A stretch of 64,000 bases of DNA, taken from the NCBI RefSeq assembly GCF_000403785.1, contig NZ_APHJ01000030.1, positions 19,935 to 83,934 of the forward strand. Direction: 5' to 3'. Each line of letters begins with the position of its first letter. Within the stretch, counting starts at the first letter, position 1. The notes under the pieces are model-generated. The model saw nothing but the letters and a program-made list of their open reading frames with translations. It had not been told where the DNA came from and made no database searches. A program made the translations under genes and the position numbers. Shown here piece by piece: positions 34,772 through 44,017 of this stretch. Origin of the DNA: Gillisia sp. CAL575 (GTDB taxonomy: Bacteria; Bacteroidota; Bacteroidia; Flavobacteriales; Flavobacteriaceae).

Positions 34772-36205
34772 CTAGCAATCGCTTAAACTCACTCTTACTG
34801 CCAATCCTCCTTCTGAGGTTTCTTTATATTTAGAATTCATGTCTTTCGCGGTATCCCACATGGTTTCTATCACTTTATCTAGCGGTACTTTTGCTTTTGA
34901 AGCATCACTGTCCATAGCAATTTCTGCTGCATTAATGGCTTTAATTGCTCCCATTGCATTACGTTCTATACAAGGTATTTGTACCAATCCACCAATTGGA
35001 TCGCAGGTAAGACCAAGATGATGTTCCATTGCTATTTCACTGGCCATTAGAACTTGGGCAGGTGTTCCTCCCATAGCCTCTGTTAAGGCGCCAGCCGCCA
35101 TTGCAGAAGACACTCCAATTTCTGCCTGACAGCCACCCATAGCGGCAGATATGGTGGCTCCCTTTTTAAATAAACTTCCAATTTCTCCGGCGACCAACAT
35201 AAAGCGTTTTACATCTTCAAAAGTGGCATTATGGTTTTCTATTACCATATAATACATGAGCACGGCAGGAACAGTTCCTGCGCTCCCATTGGTAGGAGCT
35301 GTTACAACTCGTCCTAAAGAAGCATTTACCTCATTCACACTAATTGCAAAACAACTTACCCACTTAAGGATCTGTCTAAATTTAACCTCAGTATTTCGGA
35401 TGGTTTCCAGCCATTCTTGTGGAGAATTATATGTTGCTTCTCCTAACAAACCTTTGTTCATATCGAAAGCACGGCGATGCACATTGAGTCCGCCGGGTAA
35501 AGTGCCTTCTGTATGACAACCTATATACATAGATTCCAGCATTACATCCCAAATCTCTTTTAATCCCTGATGAATTTCTTCTGGAGATCGCAGGGATTTC
35601 TCATTTTCCATTACAATTTCTGAAATGCATTTATTTTCTGCATTACAGTAAGCAAGAAGCTCTGTAGCTTTTTCTATTTGAAAAGGAAATTCTTGAAAAC
35701 TCTTCATTTTTTTTGAAGCATTTTTTCGTTCTTCTTTCACTACAAAACCTCCACCTATAGAATAGTATGAAGTGGAGATTTTTTTTCCATTTCTTAAGAT
35801 TGCTCTAAAAGTAAGACCGTTAGGATGAAAAGGCAGGAATTTTTTGTTGAATTTTATTTGAGTCTCCGGGTCAAAATGAATAGCGTTTTCACCATTTAAT
35901 ATTATAGACTTAGTAGTTCTAATGCTAAAGATTTCTGGATCTATTTGTTCTATTTCCATTTTAACAGGATCTAATCCTGCCAGACCTAACATAACTGCAA
36001 GATCTGTAGCATGTCCTTTTCCTGTAAGCGAAAGCGAACCATATAGATCTATATGAACCGAATCTACCTCATCAAAGCACTTTTTCTCCTTGAGTTCCTG
36101 GATCCATCTTTGTGCTGCACGCCATGGTCCTAAGGTGTGAGAACTTGAAGGGCCAACTCCAATCTTCAACATATCAAACACACTAATACATTCTATTTTT
36201 CGCAT
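34772..36205 (-). CDS. sdaA: L-serine ammonia-lyase (serine dehydratase)
   Basis: The 477-residue iron-sulfur enzyme deaminates serine to pyruvate. It shows the N-terminal GVGPSSSHTLGP loop (about 16-27), which marks the substrate-binding beta domain, and the alpha-domain sequences APTNGSAGTVPAVLMYY and CDPIGGLVQIPCIERN; the latter contributes cluster cysteines. The single-chain fusion of beta and alpha domains is the form usual in Gram-negative bacteria. Its -7 element may be TATTTTTG just upstream. Confidence 0.95.
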   Translation of the reverse strand: MRKIECISVFDMLKIGVGPSSSHTLGPWRAAQRWIQELKEKKCFDEVDSVHIDLYGSLSLTGKGHATDLAVMLGLAGLDPVKMEIEQIDPEIFSIRTTKSIILNGENAIHFDPETQIKFNKKFLPFHPNGLTFRAILRNGKKISTSYYSIGGGFVVKEERKNASKKMKSFQEFPFQIEKATELLAYCNAENKCISEIVMENEKSLRSPEEIHQGLKEIWDVMLESMYIGCHTEGTLPGGLNVHRRAFDMNKGLLGEATYNSPQEWLETIRNTEVKFRQILKWVSCFAISVNEVNASLGRVVTAPTNGSAGTVPAVLMYYMVIENHNATFEDVKRFMLVAGEIGSLFKKGATISAAMGGCQAEIGVSSAMAAGALTEAMGGTPAQVLMASEIAMEHHLGLTCDPIGGLVQIPCIERNAMGAIKAINAAEIAMDSDASKAKVPLDKVIETMWDTAKDMNSKYKETSEGGLAVRVSLSDC

Positions 36206-36225
36206 TCTAGTCCAAAATTTACACG

Positions 36226-36233
36226 CAAAAATA
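36226..36233 (-). promoter_or_regulatory. Candidate -7 element of sdaA
   Basis: TATTTTTG on the minus strand is a perfect match to TAnnTTTG, 20 bases before the sdaA start. No good TTG is seen at the right distance upstream. Confidence 0.4.
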
Positions 36234-36377
36234 GGGATTTGTTAGTCTAAGGCTTCATTTTTCTGAATTTGTTATTAAGAATTAGTTAGTATTTGTTTTT
36301 GCATTAGGGATTGCAGCGATATCCTTTTGATTATTGTTTGGAAATTAAAAGATTTAGCGGAAAGCCCGACAGCTTTA

Positions 36378-36471
36378 TTACGCTTGTTTGAGGCGTAATG
36401 AAGGTGGAATGCCAATAGTATAATTAATTATGACAACCTGTCAGAACTAAACCGCTGGCATAATGATTGAC
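36378..36471 (+). promoter_or_regulatory. dnaK upstream region with hairpins and a sigma-54-like box
   Basis: In the 316-base sdaA-dnaK gap, which has no ORF, three signals stand out. ATTACGC/GCGTAAT forms a seven-base stem near 36378-36400. TGACA-ACC-TGTCA (36431-36443) is a short inverted repeat that could be an operator. TGGCATAATGATTGAC (36456-36471) fits the sigma-54 pattern TGGCA-N6-TTG except for the final C of the -12 GC pair. No TAnnTTTG element was found here, so dnaK may use an alternative sigma factor. Inference from motifs only. Confidence 0.35.
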
Positions 36472-36521
36472 TATTTGTGTTTGTGAAATTGAATATATAA
36501 AATTTAAATACGTATACTGTT

Positions 36522-38423
36522 ATGAGTAAAATAATTGGAATTGACTTAGGTACTACTAACTCCTGTGTATCTGTAATGGAAGGTAGCGAGCCTGTGGTAA
36601 TCCCTAACGCTGAGGGAAAAAGAACAACTCCTTCTGTAATTGCATTTGTAGAAGGTGGTGAGATTAAAGTTGGAGATCCTGCAAAACGTCAGGCTGTTAC
36701 AAACCCAACAAAAACTATATCTTCTATAAAGAGATTTATGGGGAACAAATATTCTGAATCTTCTAAGGAAGCAGGAAGAGTTCCTTACAAAGTAATTAAA
36801 GGAGATAATGATACTGCAAGAGTAGATATTGATGGAAGAATGTATACTCCTCAAGAATTATCTGCAATGATTTTGCAAAAAATGAAGAAAACAGCTGAAG
36901 ACTACCTTGGACACGAGGTGACTGAAGCGGTTATTACTGTTCCTGCATATTTTAACGATTCTCAACGTCATGCAACTAAAGAAGCTGGTGAGATCGCAGG
37001 ACTTAAAGTGAGAAGAATTATAAACGAGCCTACTGCTGCGGCATTGGCTTACGGATTAGACAAAAAATCTATCGACCAAAAGATCGCTGTTTATGATCTT
37101 GGGGGTGGTACTTTTGATATCTCTATCCTTGAATTAGGTGATGGTGTTTTTGAAGTATTGTCTACAAATGGTGATACTCACTTAGGTGGGGATGATTTTG
37201 ACCAGGTGATCATTGATTTCCTTGCAGAATCTTTTATAAAAGCGGAAGACATCGATCTTAGAAAAGATCCTATGGCTTTACAACGTTTAAAAGAAGCTGC
37301 TGAAAAAGCGAAGATCGAATTATCTTCTTCTACACAAACAGAGATCAATTTACCATATGTTACTGCTACTGCAAGTGGACCAAAACACCTGGTTGAGACT
37401 TTAACAAGATCTAAGTTTGAGCAATTAGCTCATGAGCTTGTAACTCGTTCTATGGATCCTGTGAAGAAAGCATTAAGTGATGCAGGTCTTTCTGTAAGTG
37501 ATATCGACGAAGTTATTTTAGTAGGTGGTTCTACTCGTATTCCTAAAATTCAGGAAGAAGTTGAAGCATTTTTCAAAAAGAAACCTTCTAAAGGAGTTAA
37601 CCCAGATGAGGTTGTTGCAATTGGAGCAGCTATTCAAGGTGGTGTATTAACAGGAGATGTAAAAGATGTATTGTTACTAGATGTAACTCCTCTTTCTCTT
37701 GGTATTGAAACTATGGGTGGTGTATTGACTAAATTAATCGAGTCTAACACAACTATTCCAACTAAGAAATCTCAGGTATTCTCTACAGCATCAGATAATC
37801 AACCATCGGTTGAGATCCATGTATTGCAAGGAGAACGTCCTATGGCGACAGATAATAAAACCATTGGTAGATTCCATTTAGATGGAATTCCACCAGCACA
37901 AAGAGGAACTCCACAAATTGAAGTGACTTTTGATATTGATGCGAATGGTATTATTAAAGTAAGTGCTACAGATAAAGCAACTAACAAAACTCAGGATATT
38001 AGAATTGAAGCTTCTTCTGGATTAACAGAAGAGGAGATCCAAAAGATGAAGCAGGATGCTGAAGCAAATGCTGAATCTGATAAGAAGACTAAAGAGAGAG
38101 TAGACAAGTTGAATGAGGCTGATGGAATGATTTTTCAAACTGAAAAGCAATTGAAAGAATTTGGTGATAAAATATCTGAGGATAAGAAGAAGCCAGTTGA
38201 AGATGCTTTAGAAGAATTGAAGAAAGCTTACGAGACTCAAGAGATTGAAACTATTACTCCAGCATTGGACAAATTGAATGAAGCATGGAAAACAGCTTCA
38301 GAAGAAATGTACAAAGCACAAGCTGAAGGTCAAGGTGCAAACGGAGCTCCAGGAGCAGATGATGCTAAGGATTCTAAGGAAGCAGATGATGTTGAAGATG
38401 TAGACTTCGAAGAAGTAAAATAA
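36522..38423 (+). CDS. dnaK: Chaperone DnaK (Hsp70)
   Basis: The 633-residue ATP-driven folding chaperone is complete. It has the N-terminal ATPase domain (about 1-380) with [11 protein letters not shown] at 5-15 and the phosphate motif [13 protein letters not shown] near 192, the substrate-binding beta domain with [16 protein letters not shown], and an acidic helical lid. It has the lid end rich in Gly/Ala and Asp/Glu ([12 protein letters not shown]). There is no grpE or dnaJ next to it in this window. It is followed by a strong terminator, so it seems to be transcribed alone. Confidence 0.98.
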   Translation: MSKIIGIDLGTTNSCVSVMEGSEPVVIPNAEGKRTTPSVIAFVEGGEIKVGDPAKRQAVTNPTKTISSIKRFMGNKYSESSKEAGRVPYKVIKGDNDTARVDIDGRMYTPQELSAMILQKMKKTAEDYLGHEVTEAVITVPAYFNDSQRHATKEAGEIAGLKVRRIINEPTAAALAYGLDKKSIDQKIAVYDLGGGTFDISILELGDGVFEVLSTNGDTHLGGDDFDQVIIDFLAESFIKAEDIDLRKDPMALQRLKEAAEKAKIELSSSTQTEINLPYVTATASGPKHLVETLTRSKFEQLAHELVTRSMDPVKKALSDAGLSVSDIDEVILVGGSTRIPKIQEEVEAFFKKKPSKGVNPDEVVAIGAAIQGGVLTGDVKDVLLLDVTPLSLGIETMGGVLTKLIESNTTIPTKKSQVFSTASDNQPSVEIHVLQGERPMATDNKTIGRFHLDGIPPAQRGTPQIEVTFDIDANGIIKVSATDKATNKTQDIRIEASSGLTEEEIQKMKQDAEANAESDKKTKERVDKLNEADGMIFQTEKQLKEFGDKISEDKKKPVEDALEELKKAYETQEIETITPALDKLNEAWKTASEEMYKAQAEGQGANGAPGADDAKDSKEADDVEDVDFEEVK

Positions 38424-38460
38424 GCATCTAAATTATAGATCTTGTTTATAAGATCAAACT

Positions 38461-38494
38461 AAAAGATCCCGATGAAAATCGGGATCTTTTTTTG
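38461..38494 (+). terminator. Rho-independent terminator of dnaK
   Basis: AAAAGATCCCGAT (38461-38473) pairs perfectly with ATCGGGATCTTTT (38478-38490) around a GNRA tetraloop (GAAA), followed by more T. It lies 37 bases after the dnaK stop. Confidence 0.93.
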
Positions 38495-38556
38495 TTTTGG
38501 TTTTTATTACAATAGTAATTAATAAAAATAATTTTAGGGTTGAAATATTTCATACG

Positions 38557-38665
38557 CTCATCCCCTCCTAAATCCCTGCCGTCCAGCAGGCGGGCTCCCC
38601 ATAAGGGAGGACTTTAAAACAATGTTTGCTCCCTTCCCTTCGGGAAGGGCTGGGGATGGGATGAG
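38557..38665. repeat. GC-rich inverted intergenic repeat (CTCATCCC type)
   Basis: The element begins CTCATCCCCTCC and ends GGGGATGGGATGAG, near reverse complements. Inside are CTGCCGTCCAGCAGGCGGGC, CCCATAAGGGAGG and the hairpin CCCTTCCCTTCGGGAAGGG. GC content is far above the surroundings. A short AT-interrupted relative (TTCCCATCCCATCCCCACC) is seen near 41772-41790. It fills most of the dnaK/Nramp-like gap, and no ORF is present. Confidence 0.7.
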
Positions 38666-38688
38666 TTTAAAAAATTATTCCTCAAGAA

Positions 38689-39969
38689 TTACATAAATAT
38701 TATATAATAGAGATATACAAAAGTGAAGATCACTAAAATACCAAAGCAGAACAGGCTAAATATTCTATAAGCCTTGCTTGGTTGATCTTCCTTTTTTAGA
38801 TGATTTCCTGTAACTAGTTTATAATTGAACCAAGCCAAGAATGGAGCTGATAGAAAGGAGAGTCCGGTTGCGAAATCGATTAGAAATATAAAGGACCGTG
38901 ATAAGAAGAAAAGGATACATAAAGAGAGAATTGGTATCACAAAAATTCCAATTTTATAATCTTTCCATTTTTTCTTTTCGTTTTGAATCTTCTTAGTTTC
39001 CGGATTTAATAATTCTGATATCACCCTTGGGTATGCATCTGTAACTGTTAAAGTAGTACTTAATAAGGCAATAAAAGCTGCAATGGAGATAATTGGAGTG
39101 CTCCATGATCCTAATGTTTTTCCGTACAGAGCTACAAGTTGAGAAGAGAATTCAACTGAATTTGAGGAAAAGGATGTGCCACTACCAAACATGACTAATG
39201 CACCTAGAGTTAGGAATAATAAACCAATAAAAGATGCCGCAAGATACCCAATATTAAAGTCGGTAAAAGCTTCCTTTATACTTGGCTTATGATTGGTTTG
39301 CTTTGCTTTTTCTCGTGTCCAGATAGAATGCCAAATGGATGCATCTATTGGAATCGGCATCCAACCCATAAACGCAATTATAAACCCTACACTTGCAGTA
39401 GTCCATAAAGAGGGAATTGGCGTATTTAGGGTTTTAGTGATTGTTCCAGCACTTAAGGCCATTATTACTGCAGCTAATGTTGCTATAGTAAGGAAGCTAA
39501 CAATGATTTTCATGCTTTTATCCAATCCGGGATATTTCCCAATGAGTAATAGCGATATGCAAAATATGGTGATTATTAAACTCCAAATAAAAGGAGACCA
39601 TCCTATATTGAAAAGACGCTCGGCTAATCCTGCAGTTACTATTGTTACTGCTGCTTGAATTATAAACATAGTACCTACAGTAAAGACAATAAATGCCCAA
39701 TGCGGGAATATGCCCAATTTTTTGTATCCAGTGATCAGGTGATTTCCGGTGGCAGCTGCATATCGTGGCCCGAATTCCATAAAAGGATATTTGGTGACAC
39801 ATGCCAATACCAATGCCCAAACAAGAATAAATCCATAATCGGCACCAGCGCGTGTAGATTGTACTAAATGAGAGACTCCAATGGCGGCACCCGCAAGCAA
39901 AAATCCTGGGCCAAGACTTTTTAATAAGGAGCTTTTAGATTTTTTTTCGCTTGTCTTTTTTGCTTTCAT
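38689..39969 (-). CDS. Nramp-family transporter homologue, non-canonical metal site
   Basis: The 426-residue membrane protein has about eleven helices and resembles the Nramp divalent-metal transporter family, starting with LGPGFLLAGAAIGVSHLVQS. True Nramp proteins carry DPGN in helix 1 and MPH in helix 6, which bind the metal. Here the helix 1 position reads GVSH and helix 6 reads GWMPIPIDAS, so the Asp and Asn ligands are absent while a Met is kept. Transport of Mn or Fe by the classical mechanism is thus doubtful; it may move another ion or act in a different way. It lies 22 bases after an alpha/beta hydrolase gene on the same strand. Confidence 0.85.
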   Translation of the reverse strand: MKAKKTSEKKSKSSLLKSLGPGFLLAGAAIGVSHLVQSTRAGADYGFILVWALVLACVTKYPFMEFGPRYAAATGNHLITGYKKLGIFPHWAFIVFTVGTMFIIQAAVTIVTAGLAERLFNIGWSPFIWSLIITIFCISLLLIGKYPGLDKSMKIIVSFLTIATLAAVIMALSAGTITKTLNTPIPSLWTTASVGFIIAFMGWMPIPIDASIWHSIWTREKAKQTNHKPSIKEAFTDFNIGYLAASFIGLLFLTLGALVMFGSGTSFSSNSVEFSSQLVALYGKTLGSWSTPIISIAAFIALLSTTLTVTDAYPRVISELLNPETKKIQNEKKKWKDYKIGIFVIPILSLCILFFLSRSFIFLIDFATGLSFLSAPFLAWFNYKLVTGNHLKKEDQPSKAYRIFSLFCFGILVIFTFVYLYYIIFM

Positions 39970-39991
39970 TAAAAAAATATTAGGGGTAAAT

Positions 39992-40630
39992 CTAAACTAA
40001 AGATTCTAGTATAGACGGTTTCATTTCATGAACCCCATCAAAAGGAAAAATGTTCAGATTTTCTGGGAAGAGTTCTTTTAATTTAATTTTCTCACTTTCT
40101 AGACGCTCTTTGTCCAAATATGGATCTTTGGTACCATAGATCAAAGCGAACTTGGTTTCATTTAAATGTAAAAAGTCCTTAGACTCTAATTCCTTTGGAA
40201 GTCCACCTGAACATAAGATCAATTGGCTAGGATTAATTCCCTTTCTGGCTACCCATCGTGTAGCTACGGAAACCCCTTGAGAATAGCCTAAAACAATAAG
40301 ATTTGTTACAGATTTTAAGTTTTCTGCCTGAAATACTTCATCTAAATAATTCATAGCATTTTCTACTTCTTGTTGCGTATTATCTTTAGTAAACCAGGAA
40401 GCACCTACATGCGTATACTTTCCATTTAGATAATATTTAGAAGCTGCTTGGGGAGCTATTATATAATTTTCTTCAGAATTTAAGCCTTTAAAATATTTCA
40501 AGAAGTACTTAGATAGGTATCCAATTCCATGGAAAACCACCCAAACATTCTTCGTTTTTGAAGTCCGTTCATTTAAGGTGTTATAGGTATTTGTGATTTT
40601 ATAAGAAACCTGTTTTTCGGTTGGAATCAT
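39992..40630 (-). CDS. Alpha/beta hydrolase, small esterase type
   Basis: The 212-residue protein has the catalytic triad of a phospholipase/carboxylesterase-like serine hydrolase: the nucleophile Ser117 in GYSQGV, an acid in GTKDPYLD (about 168) and a His in DGVHEMKPS (about 200). An oxyanion region VFHGIGY lies near residue 33. There is no signal peptide, so it is cytoplasmic. The substrate is unknown. It is divergent from the thioesterase gene, with only 40 bases between the start codons. Confidence 0.85.
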   Translation of the reverse strand: MIPTEKQVSYKITNTYNTLNERTSKTKNVWVVFHGIGYLSKYFLKYFKGLNSEENYIIAPQAASKYYLNGKYTHVGASWFTKDNTQQEVENAMNYLDEVFQAENLKSVTNLIVLGYSQGVSVATRWVARKGINPSQLILCSGGLPKELESKDFLHLNETKFALIYGTKDPYLDKERLESEKIKLKELFPENLNIFPFDGVHEMKPSILESLV

Positions 40631-40652
40631 CCTTTATCGTTTTGTATTTTTA
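40621..40652 (+). promoter_or_regulatory. Candidate promoter of the thioesterase gene
   Basis: TTG (40621-40623) and TATTTTTA (40645-40652, seven of eight to TAnnTTTG) are 21 bases apart. The -33 element overlaps the first codons of the divergent hydrolase gene. A related segment (TCATCC...GTTTTGTATTTTTG) lies at 43899-43929, in front of the decayed thioesterase copy. Confidence 0.45.
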
Positions 40653-40670
40653 CAAAGTAAAACATTCTTT

Positions 40671-41099
40671 ATGGATAATATACAGAAAGAGGAAATCCTC
40701 AAAAGTTGTCGTCATATGTTCAAAAACACCTTAATGGAAACTTTGGATATTGAAGTTATAGATATTACCGAAGATTACGTACTAGGAAAAATGCCGGTAA
40801 CTTCAAAAGTGCATCAGCCGGATGGTGTTTTACATGGAGGTGCTTCTGTAGCACTGGCAGAAACAATTGGGAGCATGGCTTCGTTTTTACTATGCAATAC
40901 TACAGATTTTGTGGTAAGAGGAATAGAGATCTCTGCAAACCATTTAAAAAGTATTCGGGAAGGATTTGTGTATGCAAAAGCTTCAGCCATTCATAAGGGT
41001 AAAACTACACAGCTTTGGGAAATAAAGATCACAGATGAAGAGGATAATCTTATTTCTTTAGTAAAATTAACGACCATCGCATTGCCTAAAAAAAGTTAA
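40671..41099 (+). CDS. Hotdog-fold thioesterase, PaaI-like, probable menaquinone-pathway DHNA-CoA thioesterase
   Basis: The 142-residue protein is a hotdog thioesterase of the PaaI/YdiI type, with the active-site segment QPDGVLHGGASVALAETIGS (about 50-69), in which the Glu and the HGG are the catalytic marks. In Flavobacteriaceae such genes sit next to menF; by this context it probably releases 1,4-dihydroxy-2-naphthoate from its CoA ester after MenB. Its TAA stop overlaps the ATG of a menF start by one base, but the following menF copy is a decayed fragment and the intact menF is 3.1 kb away. This gene itself looks intact. Confidence 0.85.
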   Translation: MDNIQKEEILKSCRHMFKNTLMETLDIEVIDITEDYVLGKMPVTSKVHQPDGVLHGGASVALAETIGSMASFLLCNTTDFVVRGIEISANHLKSIREGFVYAKASAIHKGKTTQLWEIKITDEEDNLISLVKLTTIALPKKS

Positions 41100-41425
41100 T
41101 GAGTTCAGAAAAAATTTTTCAAATTATTAGACAATAAGATCAAAACCGGGAAAGCTAAGATTAGTTATAGACTTCTGGGAAAGGAATCTGGAAAGCGGAT
41201 TCATCTTTACACCTTTTGAAAATTGCCAAAATCTTCTCTTCATTCCTTAAAACGAAAGTTTAAAAACTGTTACCTTTTTCTAAAAACACACAAGTTCTAA
41301 TAAGTCCTTCAGGAGAAACTGAATCGGGATTAAATTTTGAGGCAAAATCAAGTCATATTAATTTAGTTAGGATTGGCTTAGAAACAATTCAAAAGAACGA
41401 ATAAATACAAGTGTACTCTGCAATT
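41099..41425 (+). pseudogene. Decayed 5' fragment of menF (duplicate)
   Basis: From the ATG at 41099 the sequence follows the intact menF at 44199: GAGTTCAGAA...TTTTTCAAATTATTAG, GCGGATTCATCTTT.CACC, TTTTGAAAATTGCCAAAATC and GAAACAATTCAAAA are all shared. Relative to the intact gene it has lost about 55-70 bp (after GGAAAGGA) and carries frameshifts and stops. Similarity fades near 41425, which corresponds to about residue 125 of MenF. Together with 44018-44198 it marks a duplication that split the thioesterase-menF pair. Confidence 0.88.
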
Positions 41426-41863
41426 AAATAATCGTTTAATTGTCAATAACACGTATTTTTTTCTGATCGAGATGCTTGAAATATTCTTTGGATATCTCCA
41501 CAAGTAATTAGCTTTTATATTATATAACCGAACGACTTCAATATAATTAATAATTTTAAACTGTCTAAAAGCAGTTGCAATTAGAAAATGCAAGTTGGTA
41601 CTCAATCTTACTTTGCTTATTGTAAAAGCAATGATACTAAAATCAGGGAAAACCCTTATAAATTATTTTCACAAGTTCTGGTAATTTTGTTTAAGAGCTC
41701 AGCTTTAATCTATTGTATAACTGGTATATAGTTTTCTTATTTCTGTTCGGCTACAAAATCCCATCAATTCCCATCCCATCCCCACCTTCAAATCAATCTA
41801 TGCGGATACACGTATTGAATGATTTTTAAGAGTTTTGTTAGTAACCAATTAATTATAATAATC
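41426..41863. other. Non-coding AT-rich stretch at the left of the insert
   Basis: About 440 bases between the menF relic and the lipoprotein gene hold no credible ORF. A GAGTTT-TGTTAG...AACCA segment just before the gene (41829-41848) resembles the sequence upstream of the paralogous gene at 63496 (GAGTTTCGTG...AACCA) and may include promoter or 5' UTR elements. A piece of the CTCATCCC-type repeat (CCCATCCCATCCCC) lies at 41770-41783. Confidence 0.5.
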
Positions 41864-43810
41864 ATGAAAAATTTAAATTACTGTTGGAGTTTAGTAGTAA
41901 TTATGGCTATACTCTTTACATCGTGTAGCAAAGAGGAGAGCGATGTCTCTGGGCCAGATGTTCAAGATACAGTCCAATTACAATTCGGAACTTTGTTAAA
42001 CGATTTTAATTCACAAAACAGAGAACATTTATCTGATGATCCTGTAGAATGTCGAGATGCAGACCCTTCCTATGTACTTGTTGCATTGACTGATGATGAT
42101 GGGGATTGGGTTGCAGGAATGGATCCAACGACTGAGGGTGCTACTACTGCTGATTTTATTAGAGTAAACCTTGTTAACAATTCTGGAAGTTGGGAAACTA
42201 AATATTCTGAAATGTTAGGCCTGCCAGCAGGAACCTATTTATTGCAATACTTCATTGTATATAGTAGTGATGATGAAGTACTGTGGGTTGCACCTAGAGA
42301 AGGAGGAGCATTTGCTAGTAGTGTGAGTGATGCACTACCTCAAGAGATTGTTTTAGTAGCAGGAACCAAACCATATATAAATGTGGATGTACTGTGTTTC
42401 ATTGAGCGTGAAGAAGAAGCCTATGGGTATATTTTCTTCGACATAAATGCCATAGCAATTGAGAATAACTATTGCATATTTGTAAACTATTGTGATGAGC
42501 AAACAGGTAGAGAATATCCAGCATACTTCCAAGTAGAAATCTGGGGTGATGCCTTAGACGGATCAGAGGTAATAGTAGGAGGAGAGATGAATTCAGTATC
42601 TGGTGAGGGTAACGCTTTCGCAGCTACAGTATTGTGCTTTCCATTACCTCCATTGGCAGAAGATGAAATGTATTATGCAAGAGTAACTGTACTTACTGCC
42701 GGAGCCTACACAGCAAATGCTTCGGACATTTATGAATTTGAGATTACACAATCAGATATTGATGAGCAGTTAAATGCCACACCAAAATATGAGCACATTA
42801 GAATTAACTGTGATGATGATGGCGGAGGTGTACCAGTTGATTCCGATCAAGATGGAATTATTGACAGTGAAGACAACTGTCCAAATATTGCAAATCCAGA
42901 TCAGGAAGACGAAGATGATAATGGCGTTGGCGATGTATGTGAAACTGGATCTGATGATGATGGGGATGGCGTACCAAATGATGTAGATCAATGCCCAGAT
43001 ACAGATCCCGGAGTGGATGTAGATGATGTTGGGTGTGAAAGTATTCAAGTTCCGGGAAGAGATATTGTTGTCTTAAATGATATAAATATTTTTGATAATA
43101 CCGCAATGGAAGATCCAGATAATGTAAGATTTGTTCAAAACCTTGTGACCTATACCACAACAGGGAATAGAAATAATGGTGATGTAGTTTGGATAGATCG
43201 AGGGCGTAATGCAAGATGTTATGGAACAACGGAATGTGACGAAACATTTTGGGGCAGCATGGAAACGGTAATGGAAAATGAAGGTTTTACCGTAGAAAGC
43301 ATTTTTTCTACTGCGGGTTCGTTAACTAGCATTTCTTCCAATGTTAAAGTTATAATGCTTGTAATGCCTACTGTACAGTATACTATTGACGAGATAAATA
43401 CACTCAAACTATTTTCTTCTGAAGGTGGAAGAATAATTTTTGTAGGAGAATATGAAAGTTATTATGGTGCTGGTATTGGGATAGAGAATCAATTTTTGGT
43501 AAATATGGGGGCTATCTTATTCAATAGTGGAGGTGCGCTTGATTGTACTAAAACTATACTACCGTCAACTTCAAATAGAGTACATCCAATAATGGAAGGT
43601 GTTGTAACTTTAACGATCGCCTGCGCTTCAGTAATTGAGCTAGGTGAAGGTGATTTCGCTCTTTTCTATGATACTACGAACACTTCTGTGCTAGGTGGGG
43701 TGGCAAAAATTGATACGGCTCCAATAAGTGAGTTAAAACAGGTAGCAAGGAATAATTTTAGACGATCTAATCCAAAATTACCAAATTCTTCCTCTTCTAC
43801 TGGATATTAA
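41864..43810 (+). CDS. Large lipoprotein with thrombospondin type 3 repeats
   Basis: The 648-residue product has a lipoprotein signal peptide with lipobox LFTSC, making Cys21 the lipidated residue; SKEE follows. Residues about 30-320 form a domain shared with the truncated gene at 63496. Residues about 322-395 are acidic calcium-binding thrombospondin type 3 repeats (DSDQDGIIDSEDNCPN, DDDGDGVPNDVDQCPD). Residues about 396-648 form a separate alpha/beta domain (VPGRDIVVLNDINIF, SSEGGRIIFVGEYESYYG) that looks like a class I glutamine amidotransferase-like or flavodoxin-like fold, with no active site recognised. I chose the ATG at 41864, since the 15-residue extension from 41819 lacks support and the paralogue starts here. 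The gene lies in an insert flanked by duplicated menaquinone gene pieces. Confidence 0.85.
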   Translation: MKNLNYCWSLVVIMAILFTSCSKEESDVSGPDVQDTVQLQFGTLLNDFNSQNREHLSDDPVECRDADPSYVLVALTDDDGDWVAGMDPTTEGATTADFIRVNLVNNSGSWETKYSEMLGLPAGTYLLQYFIVYSSDDEVLWVAPREGGAFASSVSDALPQEIVLVAGTKPYINVDVLCFIEREEEAYGYIFFDINAIAIENNYCIFVNYCDEQTGREYPAYFQVEIWGDALDGSEVIVGGEMNSVSGEGNAFAATVLCFPLPPLAEDEMYYARVTVLTAGAYTANASDIYEFEITQSDIDEQLNATPKYEHIRINCDDDGGGVPVDSDQDGIIDSEDNCPNIANPDQEDEDDNGVGDVCETGSDDDGDGVPNDVDQCPDTDPGVDVDDVGCESIQVPGRDIVVLNDINIFDNTAMEDPDNVRFVQNLVTYTTTGNRNNGDVVWIDRGRNARCYGTTECDETFWGSMETVMENEGFTVESIFSTAGSLTSISSNVKVIMLVMPTVQYTIDEINTLKLFSSEGGRIIFVGEYESYYGAGIGIENQFLVNMGAILFNSGGALDCTKTILPSTSNRVHPIMEGVVTLTIACASVIELGEGDFALFYDTTNTSVLGGVAKIDTAPISELKQVARNNFRRSNPKLPNSSSSTGY

Positions 43811-43831
43811 CATTTTTTAATACATAGATTT

Positions 43832-43860
43832 AAAAGAGCCATTTAATAGTGGCTCTTTAT
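43832..43860 (+). terminator. Terminator of the inserted lipoprotein gene
   Basis: AAAGAGCCA (43833-43841) pairs perfectly with TGGCTCTTT (43850-43858), eight-base loop, followed by ATTT. It lies 22 bases after the stop. Confidence 0.85.
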
Positions 43861-43931
43861 TTATGTAATATTTATATATAATATTGAAAGGTATCATTCA
43901 TCCTATTATTGTTCTGTTTTGTATTTTTGCA

Positions 43932-43958
43932 TCATTACCAATTTTTTTTTGGTAATGA
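43932..43958. other. Ten-base inverted repeat with poly-T loop
   Basis: TCATTACCAA (43932-43941) and TTGGTAATGA (43949-43958) form a perfect stem around seven T. It lies at the point where the duplicated thioesterase upstream sequence (to about 43929) loses similarity to the intact copy, so it may mark a rearrangement junction. Confidence 0.5.
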
Positions 43959-44017
43959 ATGATGACTTCAGCCTTTTGAGCAGAAATATGAGTGCGCATT
44001 TTTCTATTTTCATTTAA

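Noticed and set aside
41819..41863. Upstream ATG adding 15 residues to the inserted lipoprotein
   Set aside because: The extension would put extra hydrophobic residues before a normal lipoprotein signal peptide, and the paralogue at 63496 starts at the equivalent of 41864.
42858..43247. 129-residue His/Leu/Tyr-rich ORF on the minus strand
   Set aside because: It is the antisense of the Asp-rich thrombospondin type 3 repeats; the low-complexity composition is a shadow of the GAT/GAC codons.
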